From Actinomadura sp. KC06 (lineage in GTDB: Bacteria > Actinomycetota > Actinomycetes > Streptosporangiales > Streptosporangiaceae), in the NCBI RefSeq assembly GCF_004348735.1, contig NZ_SMKT01000040.1, positions 1 to 59,869 of the forward strand: a stretch of 59,869 bases of DNA. The letters run 5' to 3'. Each line of letters opens with the position of its first letter. Position 1 is the first letter of the stretch. Below, one piece after another: positions 1-9,163 of this stretch. The notes beneath the pieces were generated by a model that was given only the letters and a program-made list of their open reading frames with translations, did no database searches and had not been told where the DNA came from. The position numbers and the translations under genes were made by a program.

Positions 1-1039
1 GCCGACGCCCGCGCAGCCCGAGGCGCCGTCCGGCGACGGCCCGTACGTCACGCCGCTGGTGCGCAAGCTCGCCGCCGAGCACAACGTGGACCTGTCCACG
101 GTGAAGGGCACGGGCGTCGGCGGGCGCATCCGCAAGCAGGACGTCCTGGAGGCCGCCCGCGCCGCCCAGCAGGCCGCGCAGCAGCAGGCCGCCCAGGCCC
201 CGGCCGCGCCCGCGGCCCCCGCCCCGGCCGCGGCTCCGGCCGCCGCGCCGCAGGCACCCGCCGGCAGGCACGCCGCTCCCGCGCCCGCGGGCGCCCCGGC
301 CGAGCAGCTCGCGCTGCGCGGGCGGACCGAGAAGATGTCGCGGATGCGGCAGACGATCGCGCGCCGCATGGTGGAGTCGCTGCAGGTGTCCGCGCAGCTC
401 ACCACCGTGGTCGAGGTGGACATCACCAAGATCGCGCGGCTGCGGGAGCAGGCCAAGGCCGACTTCCAGTCCCGCGAGGGCGTCAAGCTGTCGTTCCTGC
501 CGTTCTTCGCGCTGGCGACGGTCGAGGCGCTCAAGGCGCACCCGAAGCTGAACGCGGTCATCAACGCCGAGACCAACGAGGTCACCTACCACGAGGTGGA
601 GAACCTCTCCATCGCGGTGGACGTCCCCGAGCGCGGCCTGATGGTCCCGGTGGTGCACAACGCGGGCCAGCTCAACCTGGGCGGCCTCGCGCAGCGGATC
701 GCCGACATCGCCGAGCGCACCCGCGCCGGCAAGGTGAGCCCGGACGAGCTGGCCGGCGGCACGTTCACGCTGACCAACACCGGCAGCCGCGGCGCGCTGT
801 TCGACACCCCGATCCTGAACCAGCCGCAGGTCGGCATGCTCGGCACCGGCGCGGTCGTGAAGCGTCCCGCCGTCATCGACGACCCGGACCTCGGCGAGGT
901 CATCGCGGTGCGGTCGATGGTGTACCTGGCGCTGACCTACGACCACCGCCTGATCGACGGCGCGGACGCCGCGCGCTTCCTCGCCACGATCAAGCACCGC
1001 CTGGAGGAGGGCAACTTCGAGTCCGAGCTCGGGCTCTGA
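1..1039 (+). CDS. sucB: 2-oxoacid dehydrogenase E2 (dihydrolipoamide acyltransferase), 3' part
   Basis: The reading frame is open from the first bases of the window, so the N-terminal lipoyl domain(s) lie outside it. The visible part starts with a peripheral-subunit (E3) binding domain ([17 protein letters not shown] followed by [17 protein letters not shown]). An Ala/Pro/Gln-rich flexible linker follows, then the trimer-forming acyltransferase domain, which ends with the catalytic HxxxDG motif in [15 protein letters not shown]. The enzyme moves the acyl group from lipoamide to CoA in the 2-oxoglutarate or pyruvate dehydrogenase complex. lipB and lipA, which make the lipoyl cofactor, lie just downstream. 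The symbol follows common actinobacterial annotation; dlaT is an equally fair name because actinobacterial E2 can be shared between complexes. Confidence 0.93.
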   Translation, partial: PTPAQPEAPSGDGPYVTPLVRKLAAEHNVDLSTVKGTGVGGRIRKQDVLEAARAAQQAAQQQAAQAPAAPAAPAPAAAPAAAPQAPAGRHAAPAPAGAPAEQLALRGRTEKMSRMRQTIARRMVESLQVSAQLTTVVEVDITKIARLREQAKADFQSREGVKLSFLPFFALATVEALKAHPKLNAVINAETNEVTYHEVENLSIAVDVPERGLMVPVVHNAGQLNLGGLAQRIADIAERTRAGKVSPDELAGGTFTLTNTGSRGALFDTPILNQPQVGMLGTGAVVKRPAVIDDPDLGEVIAVRSMVYLALTYDHRLIDGADAARFLATIKHRLEEGNFESELGL

Positions 1040-1060
1040 CCCCGTCCAGACCGCTCAGGG

Positions 1061-1090
1061 ACCCCGCCGCCGGCCACGCCGCGGCGGGGT
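1061..1090 (+). terminator. Hairpin terminator after the E2 gene
   Basis: A perfect 10-bp inverted repeat (ACCCCGCCGC, 10-nt loop, GCGGCGGGGT) begins 22 nt after the E2 stop codon. There is no T-run after it, which is common for terminators in high-GC actinomycetes. Confidence 0.6.
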
Positions 1091-1212
1091 CTCCGCATTC
1101 CCGGCCTATGACGCGTTCCGCTGGCCAATGGACGAAGGCCGCTGACCGGAAAACGCACCCCAGAGGCTGAGAATCTCAGCAAACGGTGGCGGACTCCGCC
1201 TAGGGTGGTGTC

Positions 1213-2100
1213 ATGAGGGTCACCATCACGGGCTCGTCGGGCCTGATCGGCTCGGCGCTGGTGCGGTCGCTTCGGGGGGACGGCCACGAGGTCGTCAGGC
1301 TGATCAGGAGGGAACCGTCCAGGTCCGACGAGGCGCGATGGTCTCCGGCGGACGGCTGCGTCGACGCGGCGTCGCTGGACGGCGCGGACGCCGTCGTCCA
1401 CCTGGCCGGGGCCGGCATCGGCGACCGGCCCTGGACGAAGGCGTACAAACGCAAGATCAGGGACAGCCGCCTGGACGGCACCCGGACGATCGCGGAGGCC
1501 ATCGCCGCCGCCGGCCGGAAGCCGCCCGTGCTGGTCTGCGCGTCCGCGATCGGCTACTACGGCGACACCGGCGGGCGGGAGGCCGACGAGAAGAGCCCCG
1601 AGGGGCGCGGGTTCCTGGCCGCGCTCGTCCGCGACTGGGAGGCCGCCGCCGCGCCCGCCAGGGAGGCCGGCGTCCGCGTCGTCCACCCGCGCAGCGGCAT
1701 CGTCCTCGCCCGCGAAGGCGGCATCCTCGGCACCACGCTCCCCCTGTTCAGGCTCGGGCTCGGCGGCAGGCTCGGCGACGGCCGCCAGTGGACGAGCTGG
1801 ATCTCCATCCGCGACCAGGTCGCCGCGCTGCGCTTCCTCATCGACCACGAGCTCGCCGGCCCGGTCAACCTGACCGCACCGAACCCGGTGACCAACGAGG
1901 ACTACACGCGGGCGCTCGGCCGCGTCCTGCACCGGCCGACGCGGCTGACCGTCCCGAAGGTCGCGCTGCGGGCGGCGCTGCGCGGCTTCGCCGACGAGGG
2001 GCCGCTGATCAGCCAGCGGGTCCTGCCGCGGCGGCTGCGGGAGGCCGGGTTCCGGTTCGCGCACGAGGACGTGGAGGCGGCCCTCCGGGACGTCCTGTGA
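1213..2100 (+). CDS. TIGR01777 family NAD(P)-binding epimerase-like protein
   Basis: The 295-residue product begins with the Rossmann nucleotide-binding motif GSSGLIG (residues 7-13). It carries the YYGDTG segment typical of the SDR39U1/YfcH (TIGR01777) family and ends with the DUF1731-like C-terminal region (RVLPRRLREAGFRF). Length and layout match the family. The physiological substrate is unknown; members are annotated as nucleoside-diphosphate-sugar epimerases only by fold. From memory, the same neighbour sits between the E2 gene and lipB in mycobacteria, so this is probably a vertically inherited locus. The start ATG follows a G-rich leader, and its own short upstream region lies after the E2 terminator. 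Confidence 0.9.
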   Translation: MRVTITGSSGLIGSALVRSLRGDGHEVVRLIRREPSRSDEARWSPADGCVDAASLDGADAVVHLAGAGIGDRPWTKAYKRKIRDSRLDGTRTIAEAIAAAGRKPPVLVCASAIGYYGDTGGREADEKSPEGRGFLAALVRDWEAAAAPAREAGVRVVHPRSGIVLAREGGILGTTLPLFRLGLGGRLGDGRQWTSWISIRDQVAALRFLIDHELAGPVNLTAPNPVTNEDYTRALGRVLHRPTRLTVPKVALRAALRGFADEGPLISQRVLPRRLREAGFRFAHEDVEAALRDVL

Positions 2101-2192
2101 TCCCCAAGAAACGTCAAAGTCGAAGCCGATCCCGTTCGATGGTCGTACGGTGACGTAGTCGTACCGTGACATTGGGCGAGCGTGGTCTACGA

Positions 2193-2197
2193 GGAGG
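2193..2197 (+). promoter_or_regulatory. Shine-Dalgarno that fixes a TTG start
   Basis: GGAGG stands 5 nt before the in-frame TTG at 2203. The upstream in-frame GTG at 2182 has no comparable site, and the ATG at 2198 is out of frame. Confidence 0.65.
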
Positions 2198-2202
2198 ATG
2201 AA

Positions 2203-2940
2203 TTGAGCACCGACGGACAGCCGCACATCCTCGCGATCGGCGGGGGCAGCTTCGTCCCGGACGGGCGGAACGGCCTCGCGCCGAGCCCGCTGCTGCGCTA
2301 CGCGTTCGACCTGACGGGCCAGGACCGCCCGAGGATCTGCTTCGTGACCACGGCGCTCGGCGACGGCGCCGAATACGTGTCCCGCTTCTACACCGCGTTC
2401 TCCGCGATGGACGCCGAGGTCAGCCATCTGGCGCTGTTCCCGATGCCGAACGTCCCCGACGTCCGGTCGCACCTGCTCAACCAGGACTTGGTGTACGTGT
2501 CCGGCGGCAGCGTCGCGAACCTGCTGGCCCTGTGGCGGCTGCACGGGCTCGACGACGTCCTGCGGGAGGCGTGGCACGAGGGCGTGGTGCTGTCCGGGCA
2601 GAGCGCGGGCGCGCTGTGCTGGCACGTCGGCGGCACCACCGACTCGTTCGGGCCGCAGCTCCGGCCGCTGACCGACGGCCTCGGGTTCCTGCCCTACTCG
2701 TGCGGCGTGCACTACGACAGCGAGCCGCAGCGTCGGCCGCTGCTGCAGCAGCTCGTCGGCGAGGGGACCCTGCCCGACGGCTACGCGGCCGACGAGGGCG
2801 TGGCGCTGCATTACGTCGGCACCGAGTTCGTCCAGGCCGTCTCCTACCGGAAGGACGCGGGCGCCTACCGCGTCGAGCCGGACGGCCCGCGGACGGCGAA
2901 GGAGTTCCGCCTGGAGCCCCGGCTACTCGCCTCCCTGTAG
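2203..2940 (+). CDS. Peptidase family S51 (peptidase E-like) protein
   Basis: With the TTG start the protein has 245 residues. It has the S51 (peptidase E / cyanophycinase-like) signatures: an N-terminal AIGGGSF segment, [11 protein letters not shown] (98-108), the nucleophile elbow GQSAG with Ser134, and His170 in CGVHYDSE, which fits the second member of the catalytic triad. Family members are cytoplasmic peptidases; classical peptidase E cleaves Asp-X dipeptides. I see no signal peptide. Residues outside the active site are too divergent to claim Asp-X specificity. It lies between the epimerase-like gene and lipB, 35 nt before lipB, and may be co-transcribed with it. Confidence 0.87.
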   Translation: MSTDGQPHILAIGGGSFVPDGRNGLAPSPLLRYAFDLTGQDRPRICFVTTALGDGAEYVSRFYTAFSAMDAEVSHLALFPMPNVPDVRSHLLNQDLVYVSGGSVANLLALWRLHGLDDVLREAWHEGVVLSGQSAGALCWHVGGTTDSFGPQLRPLTDGLGFLPYSCGVHYDSEPQRRPLLQQLVGEGTLPDGYAADEGVALHYVGTEFVQAVSYRKDAGAYRVEPDGPRTAKEFRLEPRLLASL

Positions 2941-2975
2941 AACCGCGCGATTTCCAGGGCTTTAAGCTGGCTCGT

Positions 2976-3704
2976 GTGAGCGATGTGGACGTACGCGAGC
3001 TGGTGGTGGTGCACGCGGGGTTCGGCGCTGCGGCCGTCCCCTATGTGGAGGGCTGGGAGCTGCAGCGACGCACCCACGCCCTGCGCGTGGACGACGCGAT
3101 CCCCGACACCGTCCTGCTGCTGGAGCACGAGCCGGTCTACACGGCGGGCAAGCGCACCGGGAAGCTCGACCGGCCGCTCGGCGACCCGGGCGCGCCGGTC
3201 GTGGACGTCGACCGCGGCGGCAAGATCACCTGGCATGGCCCGGGGCAGCTCACCGGCTACCCGATCGTCAAGCTGCGCGACCCCGTCGACGTCGTCGGCT
3301 ACGTGCGGCTGCTGGAGCGGATGATGATGGACGTCTGCGCCGACCTCGGCCTGGAGACCATCACGGTCGAGGGGCGCAGCGGGCTCTGGGTCGCGGGCAC
3401 TCCCGACCGCAAGGTCGGCTCGATCGGGGCCCGGGTGATGCGCGGGGTCGCGATGCACGGGTTCATGCTGAACTGCGACAACGACATGAGCTGGTTCGAC
3501 CGGATCGTCCCGTGTGGGATCCGGGACGCGGGCTCCACGAACCTCAGCCGGGAGCTCGGCCGGGCCGTCACGGTCGCCGAGATCGTCCCGCTGGTGGAGC
3601 GCCGCCTGGCCGCCGTCCTCGGCGCGGAGGGCACGCTGCACCGCACGACGGCGCAGCTCGAAGCCCTCGCGGGCCTTCAGGATTCGGCGGCCATCACCTT
3701 GTAG
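2976..3704 (+). CDS. lipB: Octanoyltransferase LipB
   Basis: LipB moves octanoate from acyl-carrier protein to the lipoyl domains of E2 and GcvH proteins, the first step of lipoate synthesis. From the GTG start the protein has 242 residues. It contains [12 protein letters not shown] (80-91) and the acyl-transfer pair Lys146 (in RKVGSIGA) and Cys180 (in IVPCGI). The GTG was chosen because it sits just after the preceding gene and gives the family's usual N-terminus. lipA follows after a convergent DUF1877 gene. The last 28 bases overlap that gene's 3' end on the other strand. Confidence 0.96.
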   Translation: MSDVDVRELVVVHAGFGAAAVPYVEGWELQRRTHALRVDDAIPDTVLLLEHEPVYTAGKRTGKLDRPLGDPGAPVVDVDRGGKITWHGPGQLTGYPIVKLRDPVDVVGYVRLLERMMMDVCADLGLETITVEGRSGLWVAGTPDRKVGSIGARVMRGVAMHGFMLNCDNDMSWFDRIVPCGIRDAGSTNLSRELGRAVTVAEIVPLVERRLAAVLGAEGTLHRTTAQLEALAGLQDSAAITL

Positions 3705-4186
3705 ACGGCCTGCCCCTCGGTCGCGGCGGCCTTGAAGAACTCCCCGAGCCCCTTGTAGGCGGGCTTGAGGAGCTTGTCGCGGGCGGCGACGTCGAGCCTG
3801 TCCGCGTCCTGGACGCCGGCCTTGCCCATCGCCGCCGGGTCGAACCGTCCGGCGAGCTTGCCGAACGGGGTCCCGGTGAGGTGGTCGGCGGCGGGCTTCA
3901 CCCGGTCGGGCGCCAGGTAGATGACGTCCATGCCCAGCTCGTCGGCGCCGTCCTCGGTGAGCAGCCGCCCGCCGCACACCACGTCGGCCTCGGGCTGCCG
4001 CCCGTCCCACGCGTCGCCGGTGCAGAGGTAGTGCATCGCCTGCCACGCCCAGCCCAGATCGAACAGGACGGACGCGCCGCGCCGGCGCCATTCGGCGTCG
4101 CCGAAGACATGGCGGGCGATCCGTCCGGGATCCTGCTCACCCTCCAGCACCGGCGGCACCCTGAGGTACGACATTGCCAGACCCAC
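3677..4186 (-). CDS. DUF1877 (YfbM-like) family protein
   Basis: This 169-residue soluble protein starts at a GTG preceded by a strong AGGAGG 7 nt upstream. It has the DUF1877 pattern: an N-terminal MSYLRV strand, a central [17 protein letters not shown] segment, and a C-terminal half rich in Asp and Lys. The biochemical role of the family is unknown. It is convergent with lipB and shares 28 bases with it. It interrupts the otherwise continuous lipB-lipA pair on the opposite strand, which suggests a later insertion. Confidence 0.83.
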   Translation of the reverse strand: MGLAMSYLRVPPVLEGEQDPGRIARHVFGDAEWRRRGASVLFDLGWAWQAMHYLCTGDAWDGRQPEADVVCGGRLLTEDGADELGMDVIYLAPDRVKPAADHLTGTPFGKLAGRFDPAAMGKAGVQDADRLDVAARDKLLKPAYKGLGEFFKAAATEGQAVYKVMAAES

Positions 4187-4384
4187 GGCGGTCCTCCTGC
4201 TGACGCTGTTGCGTGACGACAGGGAGTCACATTAGAGAGATCCACTGTTGGGCATGGCCGAAACACACTGAATCGGCGGATCGGACGGGCCACTGTCATA
4301 CGTTCGATATCGCTCCGAGACGCCTTTGAGCCCCACCCGGTCGAAAACCGCCCGGACGGCGGCCTTGAGGGCGGTCGCGGCGGA

Positions 4385-4449
4385 GCGCTGAGGGCAGGGC
4401 GGCGAGCGGTGTCGGCGGGGCGGTGAGGGCAGGGCGGCGGGCGGTGTGC
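4385..4449 (+). repeat. Two-copy direct repeat upstream of lipA
   Basis: Two nearly identical 30-nt copies (4385-4414 and 4420-4449) share the core GTGAGGGCAGGGCGGCG-like sequence and are spaced 35 nt start to start. They end 33 nt before the chosen lipA start, inside the 296-nt gap between the DUF1877 gene and lipA. No coding role is apparent. Confidence 0.7.
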
Positions 4450-4482
4450 CGACATCGTAGATCGCGACGTACGCTGGTTCCC

Positions 4483-5409
4483 GTGACGACGGTGACCCCA
4501 GAGGGGCGCAAGCTGCTGCGCGTCGAGGCGCGCAACAGCCAGACCCCCATCGAGCGCAAGCCCGACTGGATCAAGACGCGGCTGAAGATGGGCCCGCAGT
4601 ACCGGGAGCTCAGCGGCCTGGTGAAGTCGGAGGGCCTGCACACGGTGTGCCAGGAGGCCGGCTGCCCCAACATCTACGAATGCTGGGAAGACCGCGAGGC
4701 CACGTTCCTGATCGGCGGCGACCAGTGCACCCGGCGCTGCGACTTCTGCCAGATCGACACCGGCAAGCCCGCCGAGCTCGACCGGGACGAGCCGCGCCGC
4801 GTCGCCGAGTCCGTCGCGACGATGGGCCTGAAGTACGCCACCGTGACCGGCGTCGCCCGCGACGACCTGGACGACGGCGGCGCCTGGCTGTACGCCGAGA
4901 CCGTCCGGCAGATCCACGCCGCGATCCCCGGCTGCGGCGTCGAGCTGCTGATCCCCGACTTCAACGCCGTCCCCGAGCAGCTCGCCGAGGTGTTCTCGTC
5001 CCGGCCCGAGGTGCTGGCGCACAACGTGGAGACCGTCCCGCGGATCTTCAAGCGGATCCGTCCCGGCTTCCGGTACGAGCGCTCCCTGGAGGTCGTCACC
5101 CGCGCCCGCGAGGACGGCCTCGTCACCAAGTCGAACCTGATCCTCGGCATGGGCGAGACGCGCGAGGAGATCTCCCAGGCCCTGCGCGACCTGCACGCCG
5201 CCGGTTGCGAACTGATCACGATCACCCAGTACCTGCGGCCGAGCGCCCGCCACCACCCGGTGGAGCGGTGGGTGAAGCCGGAGGAGTTCGTCGAGCTGTC
5301 CGCCGAGGCCGAGGAGATCGGCTTCGCGGGCGTCATGTCCGGCCCGCTCGTGCGCTCCAGCTACCGCGCCGGGCGCCTCTACAAGCAGGCCGTCGAAGCA
5401 CGCGCGTAG
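4483..5409 (+). CDS. lipA: Lipoyl synthase LipA (radical SAM)
   Basis: LipA inserts the two sulfur atoms at C6 and C8 of protein-bound octanoyl groups. From the GTG at 4483 it has 308 residues, the normal size. The auxiliary iron-sulfur cluster cysteines are 56, 61 and 67 ([12 protein letters not shown]). The radical SAM CxxxCxxC is at 82, 86 and 89 (CTRRCDFC). The serine ligand of the auxiliary cluster is in the C-terminal RSSYRAG. An in-frame ORF runs further upstream, but that stretch overlaps the repeat and reads as basic low-complexity sequence, so I do not include it. It works directly after LipB. Confidence 0.97.
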   Translation: MTTVTPEGRKLLRVEARNSQTPIERKPDWIKTRLKMGPQYRELSGLVKSEGLHTVCQEAGCPNIYECWEDREATFLIGGDQCTRRCDFCQIDTGKPAELDRDEPRRVAESVATMGLKYATVTGVARDDLDDGGAWLYAETVRQIHAAIPGCGVELLIPDFNAVPEQLAEVFSSRPEVLAHNVETVPRIFKRIRPGFRYERSLEVVTRAREDGLVTKSNLILGMGETREEISQALRDLHAAGCELITITQYLRPSARHHPVERWVKPEEFVELSAEAEEIGFAGVMSGPLVRSSYRAGRLYKQAVEARA

Positions 5410-5457
5410 ATCAGGGGGCTGTCGGGACGGGCGCCCGACCCGACTATCCTTGTATCC

Positions 5458-6153
5458 ATGTCGAAAACGCCCACGGACGGGGCCCAGGAGCGTCCGGGCC
5501 GCCTCAAGCAGATCCGCATGGTCGCCCAGGTGCTCCGGCAGGCCGACCCGAAGGCCCTGCCGATCGTGTTCGCGTCGGCGATCGGGACGCTGGCCGTCGT
5601 CATCCTGATCGGGCTGCTCTTCGGCCAGCTGTGGTTCTTCATCCCGCTGGGCGTCCTCGCCGCCGTCGCCGTCGGCATGATCGTGTTCGGCCAGCTGGCG
5701 CAGCGCGCGCAGTACAAGGTGATCGCCGGGCAGCCGGGCGCGGCCGCCGCGATCCTGAAGAACATGCGCGGGAACTGGACGGTCACCGAGGCGGTCAGCG
5801 GCAACCGCAACCTCGACATGGTGCACCGGGCGGTGGGCCGCGCCGGGGTGGTGCTGGTGTCGGAGGGTCCGCGCAACCGGGTCGGGCAGCTCCTCGGCGC
5901 CGAGAAGAAGCGCCTGTCCCGCGCCGCGCAGCAGGTGCCGATCTATGACGTCCAGGTCGGCGACGACGAGGGCCAGATCCCGGTCGACAAGCTGCAGCGG
6001 CACCTGATGAAGCTGCCCCGCAACCTCACCAAGGGACAGGTGGCCGAGCTGAACGACCGCCTCCAGGCGCTCCCCCGGTCGATGCAGATGCCGAAGGGCC
6101 CGATCCCGAAGGGCGCGAAGATGCCCAAGGGCCCGAAGCCGAAGATGCGCTGA
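5458..6153 (+). CDS. DUF4191 two-helix membrane protein
   Basis: The 231-residue protein has a basic N-terminus, two adjacent transmembrane helices at about 35-56 and 57-79, and a cytoplasmic domain. It ends in a very basic tail built from repeats of MPKGP/PKG units. This matches DUF4191, which typically follows lipA in actinobacteria (Rv2219-like, from memory). No enzymatic motif is visible and its role is unknown. It starts 48 nt after lipA, is probably in the same transcript, and is closed by a clear terminator. Confidence 0.88.
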   Translation: MSKTPTDGAQERPGRLKQIRMVAQVLRQADPKALPIVFASAIGTLAVVILIGLLFGQLWFFIPLGVLAAVAVGMIVFGQLAQRAQYKVIAGQPGAAAAILKNMRGNWTVTEAVSGNRNLDMVHRAVGRAGVVLVSEGPRNRVGQLLGAEKKRLSRAAQQVPIYDVQVGDDEGQIPVDKLQRHLMKLPRNLTKGQVAELNDRLQALPRSMQMPKGPIPKGAKMPKGPKPKMR

Positions 6154-6161
6154 CGCTTGAA

Positions 6162-6187
6162 GCGCCCTCCCGCCGGAGGGCGCTTTT
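6162..6187 (+). terminator. Rho-independent terminator of the lipA-DUF4191 unit
   Basis: GCGCCCTCC, loop CGCC, GGAGGGCGC, then TTTT: a perfect 9-bp GC stem 8 nt after the DUF4191 stop. It may also serve the convergent RDD gene. Confidence 0.88.
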
Positions 6188-6194
6188 GCCATGC

Positions 6195-6668
6195 TCAGAT
6201 GTTCACGACAGCGGTGTTGCTGGCCCGATCGTGCAGGCCCCTGTAATCCCTATCCCAGATCAGCGCGGGGACGATGAGGACCAGCAGCAGCGTCCTGGCC
6301 AGCGCCCAGACGAGCCCCACCGGACGCCCGTCCAGCCGGGCGACGCGGATGCCGCACAGCCGCTTGCCGATCGTCACGCCGATGAACGCGGTCAGCAGCC
6401 ACGCCTGGATCGCGAAGATCACGAGCGTCCACATGCTGCGCTCGGCCGGATTCCAGCCGAGCGACCGCGCGAGCAGGCTCGCCACCAGCATCGACAGCCC
6501 CCAGTCGACGAACAGCGCGACCAGCCGCCGGGGGTAGGACGCGACCGCGCCGCTGCCGCTCTCCGGGAACCCGATCCGCTCCCCCGGCTTCCCGAGATCG
6601 ACCCCGGCCGAGGGCGCCCCGCCGAGCCACGTCTGCGTCCAGCGCGGCCCGCCTTTACCACTGCTCAT
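6195..6668 (-). CDS. RDD family membrane protein
   Basis: The 157-residue protein has the RDD signature: paired arginines and an aspartate before the first helix ([15 protein letters not shown], about 45-59), a second and third hydrophobic stretch, and a C-terminal [12 protein letters not shown]. The start at 6668 was preferred over longer in-frame options because the extra N-terminus is low-complexity. RDD proteins are small integral membrane proteins, some linked to ion transport; the function here is unknown. It is convergent with DUF4191. Its start is divergent from glnA1, so the two share the 152-nt region that contains the GlnR box. Confidence 0.87.
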   Translation of the reverse strand: MSSGKGGPRWTQTWLGGAPSAGVDLGKPGERIGFPESGSGAVASYPRRLVALFVDWGLSMLVASLLARSLGWNPAERSMWTLVIFAIQAWLLTAFIGVTIGKRLCGIRVARLDGRPVGLVWALARTLLLVLIVPALIWDRDYRGLHDRASNTAVVNI

Positions 6669-6734
6669 GGGGCCTACGCTATCCCGTCCCTCCGCAGGCC
6701 CCGACCCGCCCCCGACTGGGCTGCCGCTGGACGC

Positions 6735-6772
6735 GTAACACACCGGAAACATATGAGACACGGCCGGGAAAC
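6735..6772 (+). promoter_or_regulatory. GlnR box upstream of glnA1
   Basis: The sequence reads GTAAC-n6-GAAAC-n6-GACAC-n6-GAAAC, two full a-b half-site pairs with exact 6-nt spacers, matching the known actinobacterial GlnR consensus. It ends 48 nt before the glnA1 ATG, suitable for activation of a promoter with a possible -10 TAGCCT at 6783-6788. Confidence 0.85.
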
Positions 6773-6820
6773 GGCGCCGTCCTAGCCTGCCAGGAGCCGA
6801 GAAGCGCTCAAGGAGGCCGG

Positions 6821-8245
6821 ATGTTCAGCAGCGCCGATGAGGTCCTGAGCTACATCAGGAACGAGGGTGTGCGATTCGTCGACTGCCGGTTCGTGGACCT
6901 GCCGGGCAAGATGCAGCACTTCACGTTCCCCGTCGAGAGCTTCGGCGAGAGCGTCTTCACCGAGGGGCTGATGTTCGACGGCTCGTCCGTCCGCGGGTTC
7001 CAGGAGATCCACGAGTCGGACATGCTCCTGCTGCCGGACCCGTCCACCGCCGTCGTCGACCCGTTCCGCCAGCACAAGACCCTGAACCTGAACTTCTTCG
7101 TCCACGACCCGCTGACCGGCGAGCCGTACAGCCGCGACCCGCGCAACGTGGCGAAGAAGGCGCAGGACTACCTGCGCGGCACCGGCGTCGCCGACACCTG
7201 CTACTTCGGCCCCGAGGCCGAGTTCTACATCTTCGACGACGTCCGCTTCGAGACCAAGGCGAACGCCGGGTACTACTACCTCGACTCCGTCGAGGGCGCG
7301 TGGAACACCGGCCGCGAGGAGCCCGGCGGCAACCTCGGCGCGAAGCCCCCGTACAAGGGCGGCTACTTCCCCGTCCCGCCGATGGACCACTACACCGACC
7401 TGCGCTCGGAGATGGTCTCGCAGCTCCTGGCCTGCGGCATCCACGTCGAGATGCAGCACCACGAGGTCGGCACCGCCGGCCAGGCCGAGATCGACTTCCG
7501 GTTCGACACCCTCCTGAAGACCGCGGACCAGCTCCTCCTCTACAAGTACATCGTCAAGAACGTCGCGCGCGCCGCCGGCAAGACCGTCACGTTCATGCCG
7601 AAGCCCATCTTCGGCGACAACGGCTCCGGCATGCACTGCCACCAGTCCCTGTGGAAGGACGGCGCGCCCCTCTTCTACGACGAGGTCGGCTACGCGGGCC
7701 TGTCCGACAACGCGCGCTACTACATCGGCGGCCTGCTCAAGCACGCCCCGTCCCTGCTGGCGTTCACGAACCCGACGGTGAACAGCTACCACCGGCTCGT
7801 CCCCGGCTATGAGGCCCCGGTCAACCTGGTCTACTCCCAGCGCAACCGCTCCGCCTGCATCCGCATCCCGATCACGGGGTCGAACCCGAAGGCCAAGCGC
7901 GTCGAGTTCCGCGTGCCGGACCCGTCCTGCAACCCGTACCTGGCCTTCTCCGCGATGCTGATGGCGGGCCTGGACGGCATCAAGAACAAGATCGAGCCCG
8001 CCGAGCCGGTCGACAAGGACCTCTACGAGCTCCCGCCGGAGGAGGCCCGCGCCATCCCGCAGGTCCCCGGCAGCCTCCCCGAAGTCCTAGAGGCCCTCGA
8101 GTCCGATCACGACTACCTCCTCGAAGGCGGCGTCTTCACACCCGACCTCATCGAGACCTGGATCACGATGAAGAACGAGTTCGAAATAGACCCCATCCGC
8201 CTCCGCCCCCACCCCCACGAATTCGAGCTCTATTACGACATCTGA
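6821..8245 (+). CDS. glnA: Glutamine synthetase type I (GSI-beta)
   Basis: This cytoplasmic dodecameric enzyme makes glutamine from glutamate, ammonia and ATP. The 474-residue length is normal. Visible motifs are the Asp50-loop analogue [10 protein letters not shown] (51-60), the metal and glutamate site FGPEAEF (129-135), the ATP-site [16 protein letters not shown] (261-276) and the Arg-rich [18 protein letters not shown] contains Tyr402, which aligns with the adenylylated tyrosine of GSI-beta enzymes. The modifying enzyme GlnE is encoded at 19621-22773. An ideal ribosome site (AAGGAGG) precedes the ATG, and a GlnR box lies upstream, so control is expected both on transcription and by adenylylation. 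Confidence 0.97.
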   Translation: MFSSADEVLSYIRNEGVRFVDCRFVDLPGKMQHFTFPVESFGESVFTEGLMFDGSSVRGFQEIHESDMLLLPDPSTAVVDPFRQHKTLNLNFFVHDPLTGEPYSRDPRNVAKKAQDYLRGTGVADTCYFGPEAEFYIFDDVRFETKANAGYYYLDSVEGAWNTGREEPGGNLGAKPPYKGGYFPVPPMDHYTDLRSEMVSQLLACGIHVEMQHHEVGTAGQAEIDFRFDTLLKTADQLLLYKYIVKNVARAAGKTVTFMPKPIFGDNGSGMHCHQSLWKDGAPLFYDEVGYAGLSDNARYYIGGLLKHAPSLLAFTNPTVNSYHRLVPGYEAPVNLVYSQRNRSACIRIPITGSNPKAKRVEFRVPDPSCNPYLAFSAMLMAGLDGIKNKIEPAEPVDKDLYELPPEEARAIPQVPGSLPEVLEALESDHDYLLEGGVFTPDLIETWITMKNEFEIDPIRLRPHPHEFELYYDI

Positions 8246-8283
8246 GCAGGTGTCTGGCGCTTGGTAAGATCTCGCTAGCGGTA

Positions 8284-8317
8284 AGAGCCTCCTGAGAGCG
8301 ATCTCAGGAGGCTCTTT
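8284..8317 (+). terminator. Strong terminator of glnA1
   Basis: A perfect 14-bp stem (AGAGCCTCCTGAGA, loop GCGA, TCTCAGGAGGCTCT) followed by TT, 38 nt after the glnA1 stop codon. Confidence 0.87.
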
Positions 8318-8349
8318 CGCGTTTCAGCCCGTACTTGCCAAGGACCTTC

Positions 8350-8847
8350 ATGCCTGACCTGACAGTTCGCCTCGCCGACTCGGCCGACCGCTCCGTTCTG
8401 GAGCGCCTGTGGCTGATGTTCCAGCACGACGTCTCGCAGTTCCGCGGCCTGCTGCCCCGTCCGGACGGAACGTTCCGAAGCGAACGCCTGCATGCCGCCT
8501 TCCATGACCCCGACTGGGCCGCGTATCTGCTGAGCAGCGACGCCAACCCTGTCGGGTTCGCGACCGTCCGGGGGCTCAAGGGCGAGAAGCGGGTGCTGAG
8601 CGCTTTCTTCATCGTCCGCGGCGCCCGCAGGACCGGGCTCGGGTTGCGAAGCGTCCAAGAGGTGATCACCAGGCACCCGGGGGCTTGGGAGGTCGCCTTC
8701 CAGGACGAGAACGTCCCGGCCGTCCGCTTCTGGCGCCGCGTAGCCACCGAGATCGCGCCGGGTGCCTGGACCGAGGAACACCGCCCGGTCCCGTCCCGTC
8801 CTCAGTTCCCGCCCGACACCTGGATCTCCTTCACCGCCAGCGGGTGA
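8350..8847 (+). CDS. GNAT family acetyltransferase
   Basis: This 165-residue protein has GNAT architecture: LTVRLADSADRSVLERLW at the N-terminus, a central strand (LSAFFIVRGARRTGLG) holding the R-x-x-G-x-G pyrophosphate loop of acetyl-CoA binding, and the typical FQDENVPAVRFWRR segment near the C-terminus. The substrate cannot be predicted. The ATG at 8350 was chosen over a TTG 15 nt upstream. It follows the glnA1 terminator and therefore needs its own promoter. It overlaps the convergent gene at its 3' end by 17 nt. Confidence 0.85.
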   Translation: MPDLTVRLADSADRSVLERLWLMFQHDVSQFRGLLPRPDGTFRSERLHAAFHDPDWAAYLLSSDANPVGFATVRGLKGEKRVLSAFFIVRGARRTGLGLRSVQEVITRHPGAWEVAFQDENVPAVRFWRRVATEIAPGAWTEEHRPVPSRPQFPPDTWISFTASG

Positions 8848-9163
8848 GGAACGGCACGCGGCGGCGTCTCCGAGAACGGATCTCCGGGAGGCGCGCGGCC
8901 GTGACGAAGGGCGCGAGTCGGGTGGATATCTCCAGGCACGCCCCGGTGAGGTCGTGGCAGGGGGTCAGCGGGTCGCCGGTCGAGGAGATGAACCATGGCA
9001 CGCCGCCCACCCCGGCCTTGACGCTGATGCTCTCGCCGATCCTCGGCAAGGACGGGGAGACCACGCGCAGCAGGGGCGGGGTCTCGTCGTAGCGGGGCAG
9101 GCAGGACCATCCGGCGAAGGCGAGCGCGTCGGCGAGGTCGTCCAGGTGGCGGGCCGGGTTCAT
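8831..9163 (-). CDS. Small hypothetical protein, last gene of a regulatory cassette
   Basis: The 110-residue product starts at an ATG that overlaps the stop of the upstream gene as ATGA (9160-9163), so translation is probably coupled. It contains an FAGWSCLPRYDETPPLLRV segment, a central PWFISSTGDPLTPC stretch and a very basic tail (RSRRRRR). I do not recognise a family. The high G/C content of third codon positions and the coupling support a real gene. An in-frame start 42 nt upstream is less likely because it ignores the coupling. Confidence 0.65.
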   Translation of the reverse strand: MNPARHLDDLADALAFAGWSCLPRYDETPPLLRVVSPSLPRIGESISVKAGVGGVPWFISSTGDPLTPCHDLTGACLEISTRLAPFVTAARLPEIRSRRRRRVPFLTRWR

